64,000 nt of DNA, from assembly GCA_010909165.1 (NCBI GenBank), contig MU008168.1, positions 1,426,001-1,490,000 of the forward strand. Reading direction: 5' to 3'. The DNA is from Anthoceros angustus. Lineage: Eukaryota; Streptophyta; Anthocerotopsida; Anthocerotales; Anthocerotaceae. The notes beneath the pieces are model-generated. The model was given only the letters and a program-made list of their open reading frames with translations. It made no database searches and had not been told where the DNA came from. Numbering within the stretch: the first letter of the stretch is position 1; each line of letters starts with the position of its first letter. This document shows positions 42,414 to 54,749 of the stretch, piece after piece. The position numbers and the translations under genes are program-made.

Positions 42414-45400
42414 GCTGAGACATAGGTTCAGTTCCACTCCGGAGAGTGCCAGGGCACGTCCAGTCCCGAGTTTTCTGGACTCACATTCAAGCAAGCTGGA
42501 TCTGGACTTTCACTGGCAGAGATACATGTTGATTGGAACAGCGATCAATCCGAACGGGGACCTACGTTGTATGTCTGGTAAGGATCCCCAAACACTGACC
42601 TTTCCTCTACCCATATGTATACTTGCTTATGGGTAGAGGAACAACAGAGCTGCTCCGGAAACAGAGCTGCTTATGTTTGAGAGTGCACCCTTGAAACAAA
42701 CCCCTGAAAAGGAAAGATAAAGCCTACATAACTGGAGAGACTGAAAACAGGTATATCTCCAAGATCCAACCATGTTCCAGGAGGCAACCTGGGCAATTCA
42801 GAAAGGCCTTCCATGTGGATCCTTACCAGCTGCGACACCAACCATAAGCGTGCTGCATAACCCACTCCGAATCTTACATTTTCCATGTTCTCCCTTTGCC
42901 TTTAGCTCCCCCCAGTTTGCGATTCATGCACAGGGCTCGGTTGTGTCTTCTATCTATAAAACTTCGGAAACGTCTTTTAATAAGAACCTTAACAAGAATT
43001 AGTGTCTTGTTAAGGGTGCACCATGGCAAACCAAAGAGGATAGAGGGGACGGGGCACATTTTTTTTCACACCAAACTTTTCTCCACACCACAAGTTTGCC
43101 TGGCATGCTTGATTGTGTCCGCTTTGGTAGCAGCCCGCACTAAGGGTGCCCAAAGTAGATGCACCAAAGTGGCCACTTTGAAGCATACACAAAAATCCAA
43201 CTTCTTTTTTTAGGAACTTTCCTTCCGCATGGTTTGGTTCTGGTTTGGTTCTAGTTTTCTTTGCAGACCTAAGTTGTAGTGTGAGCAGGCTGAGTTTTAG
43301 GGAAACTCAGCCCTCTAGCACCCTTCACTTCAGCCCTTCACGCGGCTGCCAAGGCGGGAGGCTAGGGCGGCAGATGCGCGGCACAGGCACCAGAAACCAC
43401 CTCTCCAAGCGGGTGTGGGTGCGGCATGTTGAACGGGAGCGGTGAGGCGGTTGAGCGTTGAGATGTGCGTGGGTGCGACCTCTCCAAGCGCATGCATGGG
43501 TAGTCGGGGCTGCGGGTTGGGGTGGTAGGTTGGGACGACCAGTTCGGGGCGACCTCTCGAAGCGGGCAGTGAGGGCGACAAGTTGCAAGGCGAACAGTGG
43601 GGGGCAGTTCGGATCCTGCAGACGACATGGGCAGGATGGCAGGCGCCGCGCCTCCCTCTCCTCTTCAGACTACGCAGACCCCGTAGCTTGCAGCCACAGC
43701 ATGTGCAGGCCTCCAGTGGAATAGGGTTCCACGGTCTCCGCAATGCTCACCAAATCCCTACATGTGGCCTGAGCTCTTTTACATGTCATATGACCCAAAG
43801 AAGCCCATGCATCCTCCGTGCTACGAGGAGCTGAATGCACTATTGCAGCACACCGAAACAACGACCTCATTTGTCATATCGAGAACCACCCTGCGGATTT
43901 CAAAGTTTTTTTTGAGCTTAGGGACCATAGTCGCAGGTATTTGGATTGGACTTTGGACTTCGTACTTTGAGAGTGCCTTCTTAAAGCTCGAAGCACCTAT
44001 TTCATGCACCCTCACTTTAATGGTTGGCCTGGGGTCCTAACGATTGCTGCAAGTCTACGCAGTGGAAGCGCCTGAAAAGCCTTGAGGACTTCAAGTTGGA
44101 TGGCCGAATTTCATGCACATGGGTTGACTCACAGGTTGGACGGTTGGCCAGATGTCTTCTGCTGCTCTTGGATTTAATCACAATCTTTGCTACAAACTGG
44201 ACGCATGCCCACCACGTCTCCTGGAAGGAGAAGAACGATCTGTACATCACCGAGAAAATTGAGCATGTGGTCGTTCGAGAAGACGTTACCATAGAGCTCT
44301 GAATTTTCCATTTGTAGATTTCCACAATTTTGATATGCTTCAACTTTCGCACCATAGTTTAGGCTTACACTTGTGAGGCAGTTTTCAATTCCACTAGAGA
44401 CTCCTTTTTAGTTCAGGCTTGGAAACTGCTTTTTGTCAATTCAGGGTTCATTTCAACTTCCCACGTCTCACATTAGACTTGCATCTTTTGGTTGCAAAAA
44501 CTTGTGCCTTGCACAATCTTTTGGCACACATTTGTGGGCTTGCAATTTGTGTCACCTCTTTCACGAATGACAAGTTTATAATTCATGTTCAACATGTTCA
44601 CCTTTATCTAACATAGATCAAAACTCTTCCGCAAGTCAACGCTAAGCAGCTCCGCCATCCATCCGGCTTCACAAAAGAAGCCGCAACCACCCTTGAAAAC
44701 CATTACCTCCCGCCTTGCACCTCACACGAACAAAGTTCTCAAAAGGTTCAAGCCCGGCATGTCTACACCGTGTACTGCTCTTCAATCCATTCCCCCACCA
44801 TCTCCTCCAATGGGAGCCCTCGTTGCCTGCGATACAGGCACATGGTTGTCACCGCTTGATGAAGGCGATACATATCTGGTAGCTAATTTGTGCATTGCAA
44901 CCTCGCCTCATACACCATGTCCTTTCCGCATTTCCATGTCCTACATACAACTTGCATCCGTCAGCAGTAAGGGTTGGTATGCACAAGGATGACAAGCATG
45001 ACGTGCCATTGCCTTAAGAGGATCTCTGAAAACAAAGTATCTCTCTGAAAACAGAAGACTCTCTTGGTTTCAGAGAGAGACTTTTGACCGCGTTGGTACA
45101 TATTTACTCTGCACATGACCGCGTTGGTACATATTTACTCTTGGTAAGGCGCCAAAGCGGACACCTGGTACATATCTACTCTTGGTAAGGGCGCCAAAGC
45201 GGACACCTGAGCATGTGTGCATTAGGTACAATGGGAGGAGGAATTGGGGAACCATTTTGCTACTTTCAACACTCTCAAACGAAGTTTATGGTGAGACGTA
45301 TGCTCTAGAGAGATTTGTTTAGATTTGAGCATTCGGTAAACCATAATCGACAAATTCATGTTGGCACTTCAAACCCATTTTTTCATGAATAGCGGATCGA

Positions 45401-46466
45401 CGTATTTAGAGAAAAATCTTTTTGATGAATATCTGGAGTGAATAAGAGAACAAAAAAGTCCAGCCACGCAACACCAAAACTCGTTCACCAGGTATGGATC
45501 TTTTGGGTGGGGTGATTGTTGATACCATGTTTTGGGTGGGGTGATAGTTGATTCTAGAAGTTGGAACTGTGGGTTGTTTGAAATTCTAAACTGAAGGGCC
45601 AAACAATCCTAACTGCTGCGATATTTTCTCCCTTATCGTGTAGATTGCTCGAGAAAAAAACGCAGAAACTGCTAACAGTTTGTTCACTTGATCGTGCATT
45701 TGCTAACCACCATACAGCTCTCAGGATAAGCGTGTTCCTGCTTTCCTGTGATATTGTCCAGTTGCAAATATACAAATGAAGTGTACATTCAGCACCCTAC
45801 CCGCCGGATGTCGATAAAAATAGATGCTGATGAATCGCGATTGTCGTCAGATTCCAGTCGTTTCGGATGTTGGCATAGTTCAGGAATAAGTACGGAGTCA
45901 GCGTCTCAGAGCGAAACCAAAGCTTCCAGCACCATGCTCGCGTTTCAGAAGGTCGACCCATCGATATCCTTGAGCAACCTCCTGAAGTGCGGCGATCCAT
46001 TTTCTCCTGGTCCATACCATGCGTCGCAGCCCAATACTGTACATGCAAGGGTTACCGAAGCATTTTGATCTACGCTTTGCGGGAGAGTCACTCGCTCATC
46101 AGTTTGTTGCTTCCGATGCTCCTGCAGCAAAGTGTTCACTCTCTCTGCATGTACAGCAACGTCAGCAGATGAGTCACTACGCAAAAGCAAGTAAGCATGC
46201 ACAGCTAGTGAGCGACACGCTTTTGACCTGACTCTCATAATTAGGTTCACTTTCAATGTAACTAAACTCCTCCCTTACACACTCTCAGTAGGAAAACGAG
46301 CGGGAACCACCAAGACACAAATCCCCAACATATCAAATTGGAGGCATGATGGTCCCTACCACAGGGTACAAGGAATGGGGACCTACTTTAAGCATGCAAC
46401 TCACAAAATCGGATTGCCAAACGTGCAGAGGAATGATTTACCAGTGCTGCTAGAGACATAGATCTC
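42414..46466. other. 4-kb intergenic region, no recognised gene
   Basis: Several short frames exist (for example 43762-44040 with one hydrophobic stretch, 44024-44302, and 46256-45945 on the minus strand), but none matches a known family or joins into a model. The 43310-43720 part is GC-rich and carries three ACCTCTC[C/G]AAGCG motifs (about 43400, 43477, 43551). A tandem repeat sits at about 45087-45208. Confidence 0.45.
45087..45208 (+). repeat. Compound tandem repeat
   Basis: GACCGCGTTGGTACATATTTACTC occurs twice (45087 and about 45118). Then TTGGTAAGG(G)CGCCAAAGCGGACACCTG occurs twice, separated by GTACATATCTACTC. The two units overlap through the shared TACATAT[T/C]TACTC core. Confidence 0.85.
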
Positions 46467-48513
46467 TCAGAACTCATCGTCATCTTCCTCGGCGATGTGT
46501 TTGGCAAGCTCTTGTTCCTGCTGCTGCCTTTCTCGTCTCTTCTCTGCACTCTCCAGCTCCTTCTTGTGGGCATCTGGAGGAAACCTCAATGCCTTGACTG
46601 CCTCGTTATGAGTATTGAGACAGAAAGCAATACGGGAGTGAAAAGCCAGTTGAGGCTCCTGGGTGGAGTAGATGTCACCTGTTTCTTTTGATTGCATCCA
46701 TCCCTTAGCATGATCAACAACAGCATCTATTCCACCATCCCGGATGGCCTTTGCCACAATACTTTCTGCATCGGCAACTGTCATTGTTGCATCAAGATGC
46801 AGCTTTGCAGCAACATCCACAAGTGATATCCGAGAATATGATATGCTGATATTCCGGAGCCCAGTCCTTATCACATTATGCCGAAGTCGGACTATCAAAT
46901 TATGAGTCTTGTCCTTGAAGAAAACACTCCCATACTTCTCTGCTATGGAGCGAAAAAGCTCAAGGTCGCCGATGCGCACAGCCTTCACGACATGACATGC
47001 AGACTAGCTTTCAGATTCCAGCTTATTAATGCAAAGTCAAACCAAGAACAAACTTGAGGCGGTCGTAAGCTTACGTTGGTCAGCTCAAAGTAAGGTCTAA
47101 GAGCTTTTCTCATCCCAGGTTGCATGAATGTTGTGCGCTCTGGAATCTCTCCAAGCAGAAGCCTCACAATGGCAGCCCATTTATTACATTGAATCTGAAA
47201 ACCCCGTGCAGTGCTTGGTGCCTTCCTAGCAGCTTGAAGGAGGCACTCTTTGGCATCTGTATATTCCAGCTGAATAGTTCGTATCCTTCCAAGATAATAA
47301 AGGTACCGGCACAGCTGCAGTTTCACAATTTAGCAGCCATTCAAGACAAGAAGTGAAGATGCAGCGAGTGACCAGGGTACCCACCTGCTGATTAGAATGA
47401 GCCTCAGAACGTTGTGTCTTAGAGCGTAGCTTTTCAGCTTGGTCATACAGGTTGTAATGCAAGTAGTTGCGAAGAAGAAGATTCAAGAGGGTTTCCTGCC
47501 GGGTAACAGCGACAAGACCAACCAGCTGAACGTCAAACAACAGCATTCCTGTGCAAAACACCCAAGACAACCATCTGGGTACGACACGTCCACATGCAAC
47601 TTGCAGCAAAAGCTACCTGGCCCAAATCATCATGTCGCAGCGTGGCTGTCCGATGCAAGGCAAGTAGCGCCCTGCACAACCAAGAAACAGCTTAGCCCTG
47701 CACAACCAAGAAACAGCTTAGCCGCCACAAGTAGCCCCTGACCGCAGGAAGAGCTTTGGGTGCACTTCGAGCTCTCAACTGCACTTACCCCCGAATCTCT
47801 GCTAGAGTATCAGTGAGCTCAAAACTGTACGAAAAATAGTAGTACAGCTTTGCTGCCAACACATCCAGCGTCCTACGATTGAACTGCTGTAGCCTCTTTA
47901 TCGCCAACGTGGCAACAATTTTTGCCTGCAGAAACAACAGCTGAGAACCATGACTACCGTACCCCGCCCACCAAAGCCGCCAGCATTGAGTATGAAACCA
48001 ACCTCATCATACTTCTTCTGATCAATCAAATAAATGAGGACGATCAAGTAGGCGTAAATCTCCAATTCCGGCAGCAAGGCCTGCTTATGCACAGTCTGTG
48101 TCTGCGGAGGTGGAGGAGCCGGAGTATCCACTTCCATGACGTCCACATCATCATCAGCCTCCTTCTTCCCCTTGCCCTTTTTGCTTTTCAGCCCTTCCGG
48201 CTCCTTTTCCTCCGCTGCCGCCTGCAAATTCCCCACCACACGATCAACCCATCGGACCCAGCTCCAGAAATTCCAATTGGCGGGAAAAAAAAACTAACCA
48301 GCAATGTCTGACCTTAGAGACATGCGGCAGCAGCCGTAAGAGCGGCTCCGAGCCAGGCGGGAGGGTCTGTTTCAGAAACGCCACCAAGATAGCCGCCTTC
48401 AGCTTGCGGCGCGCGGCCACAGTGAGGCGAACGGCCCGCACCATGAGCCTCATCTCCTTGCTGGCCACGCCCTTCTCGATCACGCTCGCAATCTTCTCCA
48501 GCACAGACGCCAT
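46467..48513 (-). CDS. RPN3: 26S proteasome regulatory subunit RPN3
   Basis: RPN3 is a PCI-domain subunit of the lid of the 19S regulatory particle, part of the complex that deubiquitinates and degrades proteins in cytosol and nucleus. Seven minus-strand exons join in frame: 48513-48313, 48221-48003, 47925-47789, 47671-47617, 47495-47385, 47314-47075 and 46982-46467. The product is 492 residues (Arabidopsis 488). Signatures include [74 protein letters not shown] and [11 protein letters not shown]. The C-terminal PCI part contains [30 protein letters not shown] and [16 protein letters not shown]. It ends in the acidic tail AEEDDDEF. A lysine-rich insert ([16 protein letters not shown]) precedes residue 110. 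Confidence 0.97.
47671..47724. repeat. 27-bp tandem duplication in an RPN3 intron
   Basis: CCCTGCACAACCAAGAAACAG followed by CTTAGC occurs twice in a row directly beside the exon 4 acceptor site. The splice site itself is intact. Confidence 0.8.
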
Positions 48514-49155
48514 CGCTGAAACTTGTCAATTCAGACGTCGTCTCCCGTTCAGTCTGGGGAGCATAACAGGGCCGTCCGTGGGCTCGCCCAGAGCACCATA
48601 TGGAGATTGGCCCGTCGGATGAGTTAGGGTTGCGGAAAGAGGAGCCACAAGTGGAAGGACAACTTCGAGGCAGGCCGCTTCGTGAAGTATTGAACTCGGC
48701 ACAACGAGAAGTTGGCCAACGGCCTGCGATGAAAGGATCAAAGTTGCCCCTTTCCCGCAAGGAACGGCCCGGGTGCAATGGGACCAGACACGTACACCGT
48801 CACCGCCCTCCCCGTTGTTGGACACACGTTGCTGATGAAGCTCCAAGACATCTTCTGGTGCGGCAACACGGGACTCGGAGACCCTGCTACCCCGACCATC
48901 CCTGTGGCAGAGGATCTAGATCTCGGTGCTGTGCTGTTACCTTTACCTTCCTGCGTCAGATTGCGTCCAGTGATGTGTCAAAGTAGCCGACATAGCCCAT
49001 GCTGCAAAAGTTAAGGAAGGATGGAAGGAAGATATAGGAGAAACCTGGCGGCTTTCTTTGCCGCCGCTTCAATGACATTATGGTACAAATGTGCTGCAAG
49101 AGAAACAGCAGAGCCGGCGACGCCAAAACAGATTACAGGGTGCCGGTGGTTGGCA
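48514..49155. other. Intergenic upstream of RPN3
   Basis: It holds the RPN3 promoter and the 3' flank of the coiled-coil gene. A plus-strand frame at 48778-49014 is open but unrecognised and not supported. Confidence 0.45.
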
Positions 49156-51365
49156 CTAACCAGCGAGCCTGAGGCCATCCCTGCAGGGGATCTCTATCAA
49201 GTCCCCTTGCAGCAAGGAGGAGGTGGCCGAATCAATGTCCATCTTGGTAGCACGGTACGGGAGCGTGGTCCCGTTGGGATAGTCCAGGGGACTGGCTGAT
49301 GCAGGGGAGCCGACCCTTGCGATTCCCTGCAACCCTAGCTGCTGCAACCGAGCTCTTGCAAGCTTTGATGCCAACTCCGTGTCACCTACCTGCGAGGGAG
49401 ACGAGTTATTGGTTAGGGAAGGAGAGTGGTGCATTGTGGTGTGAGAAGGAGGGAGCTGGTGTCATGCGTCACCTTGTTGTTTGCTGCCATTGCAACGTCC
49501 CGGGAAGTAATGGTCCTCTTCACGCGGTCTCGCACTTGAGAACGCCGTTGTGCTTTGAGCTCTTCCTCCAAGGCGACCTTATCACCCTTGAGCTTGTTCA
49601 TCTCTGTTAGAAGCTGGTTCACGGTGTTCATGAGGTCCATCTTCTCCGGGGGAATGCGCCCGTTCCTAGGTTGCCTCACCAGAAACTGTGGCAGGTGCTT
49701 TAGAGTCAGAACCGTAAGCAAGAAGGATGACTCTTGGACATGGATGTGTGGGAGGAGGCACTATGGCACCTTCTGGTTAAGCTTCAAAGTCTCAAGCTCA
49801 GTCTTGGTCATCTCATTTTCCTGCAGCAGGAACTCAAGACCATCACATGATGTTGTGCACCTAACTTCTAGTTTTTCCTGCAAGATAGGAGATGCAAAGC
49901 TACCTTTCGCAAAGCGAAAAGCTGAGCAACCAACTGAGAGCGAGCTGTTGTCTCTTCCTTGAGACCTGCCTCAGCCTGCGTCCTCGAGTTCTCCACTACA
50001 TTGAGTTTATTGTTCAATGAAGTCACCGTTGCTTGAAGTTCGTTCAGGCGCTTGTGAGCTTTCTCCTCCTCAAGTTCGTAGTTTTTCAGCTTTGTCTTCA
50101 GCTGTTTCACCTCTGCATTGAACAGATTCTGCCGAATGGGGTGCGGACAAGATCAGCCGTGTTTTTGACAAGCCTGGACTACCGCATGAACCCATATGTT
50201 GGATAACAAGGCATAGCATATGGTGAATTTAGCTGTCACCTGCAACGAGAGCAGCTCTTGTCGCAATACATTCTTCTCAAAGCGTTCTTTCTCGTTTGTA
50301 ACTTCGTGGTGTGGAGCGATCTGAGCCACCACAGGTGCTTTGCAGTTGGCTTCACGTTCCAATTGCAGGTTGCTTCGGAGCTCTTCGTTCTCTTGCTTTA
50401 ACTGGCGTTTGTACACAAATGAAGTTAAACTAAAAATCATAGAAAGACCAAAATAAGAGAGCTCAAAAAAAAAACGTTTTCACCTAATTAAAGGGCTTCT
50501 TACCTTGCTTCTGATTAACAGCAGAGTATCATTCTTCGCATCAACAATCACCCGAAGAAGTTGGATCCCACTCTCCAACCTGCGAAGCTGTGAAGTACAA
50601 TTTGAAATAGTGAATAAAACTTGTATCAAATACTACACAAAATTCTTATATTCTTTGGTGTAAATATGTATTAAAATAAAATACCTGTTCTGTTAGCAAC
50701 TTTGCTTCACCGCTTCCATGAACAGGCTTGTGTTTGGTAAGATCAGGTTGAGTTGATCTAAATGTGGGTAATACATGTTTTTGAAAACTTTCTACTGAGT
50801 CAGCAATAGAGATAGCTAACTCAGAGCCCTTGTTGAATGCATCTTCAAGGCAACGAAGACGGTCTACAATGGCCTTTTCATGAGATGATGCAGCTTGTTT
50901 AGTCTCATTCAAGGCTTCAGTAGCTTTTAATTTTTCTGCACATGCTTGATCCTTTTCGTATATGGCTTGTTCTAATTTGCCACTTGTAGTTTGCAATAGT
51001 ATTCTCAGTTGGTCCAACTCTAATTTTAGTTTTGATGTTGCAGTATGCACTAGCGTTGAAACTTCGGTATCACGCTGTTGACGTAACCTATGAAGCTCAA
51101 TTCGCTGTATTAAAAAAGGAGGGAATGTTACTAAAGGGATTCTACGTTCATTTGTTGTTATAAGTTTGTGTTGATAAAATTAATTTTAGATAGAGCCATT
51201 GCATACCTGATGTCTTTCACGTGCAATAATTTCATTAAGTTGAAATCTCAATAATTCATTCTCATTTCGTAGCGATTTAGCCAGGACACCATCTATTTCT
51301 GAATTGTGTGCTTCTCGCCTGAATGTATCATCATTATATGCTTCGCCTTGTTCTTTTGAAGACAT
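49156..51365 (-). CDS. Coiled-coil protein of unknown function
   Basis: At least ten exons on the minus strand join in one frame from ATG 51365 to a stop at 49156, giving roughly 480 residues. Clear pieces are 51365 downward (SEIDGVLAKSLRNENELLRF), IELHRLRQQRDTEVSTL, KLELDQLRILLQTTSGKLEQ, LRRLESGIQLLRVIVDAK, LKQENEELRSNLQLEREANC, VKQLKTKLKNYELEEEKAHK, ENEMTKTELETLKLNQK (49820-49770), VNQLLTEMNKLKGDKVALEE, and a last exon 49389-49156 (DTELASKLARARLQQLGLQG). Almost all of it is heptad-like coiled coil; the last 60 residues are not. One exon appears to be only 12 nt (EKLE). I do not recognise the family; a cytoskeletal or nuclear-envelope scaffold is a guess. Introns in the 5' half are AT-rich, those in the 3' half are not. 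Confidence 0.75.
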
Positions 51366-53983
51366 CCTCTACATTTGATACAAAAATCAATCTATCGTAT
51401 TAGTAAACATGCGCATTTCACTTTGTATCAAAATAAAAATTCAATTTCAGTTGAAGAAGTTGTAACACTCACATCCCTAGCTGTAGGGAGGTCAGGAACT
51501 TTAGGTGCCTTGATTCCGGTTCTATTTCCGTCAACTGAAGTTACACATAGAAACAAGCCCACAAGTTATTTGAAACACTGAGGATGTAATGATAGCTGCT
51601 ATTGAAATCTTTCAACTTTGCTAACCCACCCCAGCCTCTTTTACTGCAATCTTCAATATCTTGCTCTACGTAATTAATGCTTCTGGAAATTGCATGTTGA
51701 TGATAAAAAAACAACAACAATATATCTTCCTTTTCCTAAACAAGGCTAGCTTAATAGTGCATACACAAGCAAGACTGCAGATAGGGAAATGCATTTCTTG
51801 AGGAAGTGGCATTGCAACTTGTAGCTGGCAAAGTAGCTGGCAAATCAGTCCTGCTAAATTTCAAGGGGAGAGATCCAATTGTTCGAGGGCCATATATAGA
51901 AGTAATAGCAACATTGCTCATTGTAGGCTCATAAGTTCGTAGTAGATTGACTAGAGAAGTGTAGTTCACACCTAATAATAAAATATCAAAATATATTTGA
52001 TTGAACAAAGTACATCCAAAATCAAAGATTAGTGGATTGAACTAGCAAGAAAAAGAATTATTTTATTTAGAATGATTATTTTCTATGATAGGATTTGGAG
52101 GAGGCTTACATGATGCACAAATTAAAAGTGAAACTCATTGATACTTTCATTTTAAATGTGTGCTCATAAATATTTTGACCTTGTGTATGTTGTGTATGTT
52201 CCTTCAACGCTCAAATTAATCTAAAACCTAAAGCCAAATACTTGCTTCAACTACATCCTTAATTCTCATGCTGATAGAGCTAAATATAAGCACAACCTAT
52301 AAATCGACACAACCATTCTTATGTACATAGCTCATATGTATGAGCAAAAAGTAAATACTCTTAATTTGTCCGATATTTTCATCATAAAAAATTGCATAGA
52401 TTTCTTGCAATGTCTGTATATGTGAATTGTAAACAAGTCATGAGAGAGAGTCCATCAATTCAAAGGGTTGTCATGATGTTTGTTGCAAAATACCATTGAA
52501 AACAAATTAACTTTGTGAACAAATGTGCAAACACACACCATTTCTTTTTAGCCTTCAAAAAGTGTAATGATGGTTCATGCTTCCATGTGCCAAGTGACAT
52601 TGGGCCATCTTCTTTATATGAAAAATTCTATTTCTTGTTCCTAGCTAGAACAAAGCTCAAATAGTTTTCTTGGCGCTTGTTCTAGTACTCCACAAACTGT
52701 ACTCACTTCCATAATCCATAATATTTTATCACAACAAAGTCCTTCATATAGAGTCCTTGCCTAGTAAATTTCAATCAATGAAGGACACTAGTGTGAGCTA
52801 GTAGCAAGCAGTGTTCAAGGGCCACTGATACTCAACATTAATCACATAGTTCCAAACCAAATATATAAGGGAAGTCCTCCAAACCTCCTAAAAGAAGGGA
52901 GGGTGGATAAGAAGGACAAAAAGGCCTAACCGTCCAGTTGAGTTGTTTTAAGTTTGAAACTTTGAACCCTTTTATTTAGGTAAGATCAAATAAATGTGAC
53001 CTATGTGGTATGTGCAATAGAGTTCCCCAATTATGCAAACTTTATTCCAAGGCTTTGTACATAGTGCTTCGCCAATTAGAGTCCATCTATATTGCAAGGC
53101 TTTGCATGGAGCACAGTCCATCTATATTGCAGGGCTTTGCACGGATCACAGTTGGTAGTTAATTGCGCCCATCACCCATGTCAATATTTCAAACACAAGA
53201 AATTTAAAGGTTGTGATATTATGCATAGGTGCATACTACATATGTCTTGTTAACACAATGATGAAGTGTACATTATTTTTTATTCTAATAAGAAAATTTG
53301 AAGGCATAATAAAATTAAAACCATTTAGAACACCCAGAGCATGAATGATTGGGTGTTTTAGATGAGTCAATTTGCGAGGAGCAAAATATATGAAGAACTT
53401 GTAGACGTATTGATTGTACTCCGGTTTAATAAAAGTTGGATAATTTTACAAATTGTATTTGTGTTCTATAGAAAATCAAGGCATACCAAAGAAAGTATTT
53501 ATAAAACTTCACTTTTTTTTTCCAATGAAAGTCCTGTGATATTAAACTACATTACGTCACATAGCTTCTTGTGGTACTGTTTTAACAAACCAACGCTTTC
53601 AACTACTCAAACATATTTAAAATATTTGAAAAAATAATTTTATAATATCTGTAAATTTATTACTGGTTCAAATTAAGAAATCTTTGAGACCAGTTTACAT
53701 AGGTAGGTCATCTTGACTCTCTCACACAGTACCTACCTATGTTGGTGGCAATAGTAGGGGGTACTATAGCCTCATAACTCACAACTCAAAAGAAAACAGC
53801 TAGTGGACGCCTAGTTTACTAGGAATGGTAAACTAGGACTTGGGTATTTTATGTTTATATGAAAAGGAGGAAGGCAGCGCGCCCAGGTAGACGGGGGGAC
53901 GATGAAGGTGCAGGACGTGGAGATGGTGCGTCCAGTGAGTCCGATGTGTGGTCGCCCAGCCCGGGTAGAGACGCAGATGGAAT
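51366..53983. other. AT-rich intergenic DNA
   Basis: 2.6 kb of strongly AT-rich sequence with stop codons in all frames. It contains no recognised gene. A degenerate 35-bp repeat is at 53045-53150. Confidence 0.6.
53045..53150 (+). repeat. Degenerate 35-bp tandem repeat
   Basis: TCCATCTATATTGCA[A/G]GGCTTTGCA occurs at 53082 and 53117, preceded by a poorer copy (TTCCAAGGCTTTGTACATAG) at 53046. Confidence 0.75.
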
Positions 53984-54749
53984 TCAGGGGCAGAAGATGA
54001 CGTTGTAGTTGGTGCCATGGCCGCAGGCGAAGGTGGAGGTGGCGTCGTCGTAGTTGTAGCTGTAGGACGTCGCGCAGGCGGCCTTGAACTCCCGGGTGCC
54101 GTCGGTGGGCCCGCGCCCGGCGGCGCCGTCGGTGTTGATGCAAACCAGAGCCCCCGTGGGCAGGCTGAGCAGCTGGTTGTTGGAGGTGCAGAAGCCGCGG
54201 ATGTCGGAGATGGTGCAGGAGGGCGCGCCGCAGCCGCTGTTGATGGGCTGGATCTTGAGCCCGATGGTGTACGCGTTCACGTTGCTGAGATCGTAGTAGT
54301 CGGTGGGGCTGGCGATGTTGAATTCCGCCAGATTGGCCAGGTTCCTGTCGTTGGCGGCGGCAGGGTTCCCCCCCGATGCCACGCACTGCCCTCGCACCGA
54401 CGCCCACACCGCCGCCGACGGCCAGCTGCAGGCCGACCCGAAGTCCAGCGTCTGCGTCTGCCCCGCGTTCAGCTGGTACTGGGCGATGGGGTCCGCGGCC
54501 GACTGCGCGCATGTGGTCACCGGGTACGGGCAGTTGTTCACCACGTTCACGTAGCAACCTGATTTGCACCACGTCCAAGGCAGTCCAGTTAGAGCCAGCT
54601 ACAGATCACCATGTCATGCCAAAGATCCACAGCATGTATGCATGCACTGCTGGTGCAAGCGTACCGTGCACGTCGATGATGAGGAAGCTGGCAGCCACCA
54701 GAGCCGTGATCCAGACAGCCCGCGCTGCATCGTAGGTGCTGGAAGCCAT
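53984..54749 (-). CDS. Small thaumatin-like protein (PR-5 family)
   Basis: A secreted plant defence protein of the PR-5 family, small type. Two exons, 54749-54665 and 54558-53984, give 219 residues. The first exon is essentially the signal peptide (MASSTYDAARAVWITALVAA, then SFLIIDVHG). The mature part starts CYVNVVNNCPYPVTT. It contains CSWPSAAVWASVRGQC, ASPTDYYDLSNVNAYTIGLK, GCGAPSCTISDIRGFC and FKAACATSYSYNYDDATSTF, and ends GTNYNVIFCP, the family's C-terminal signature. Twelve Cys are present, so at least five disulfides are possible. It is shorter than the usual 200-plus-residue mature domain, as in cereal small thaumatin-like proteins. Antifungal activity is a family property, not shown here. 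Confidence 0.95.

Noticed and set aside
43762-44302. Two plus-strand frames of about 92 codons, one with a hydrophobic stretch
   Set aside because: No family, no convincing joined model and no homologous feature elsewhere in the window.
48778-49014. Plus-strand 78-codon frame upstream of RPN3
   Set aside because: Open and with an ATG, but short and without similarity to anything I know. It lies in what should be promoter and 3' flank.
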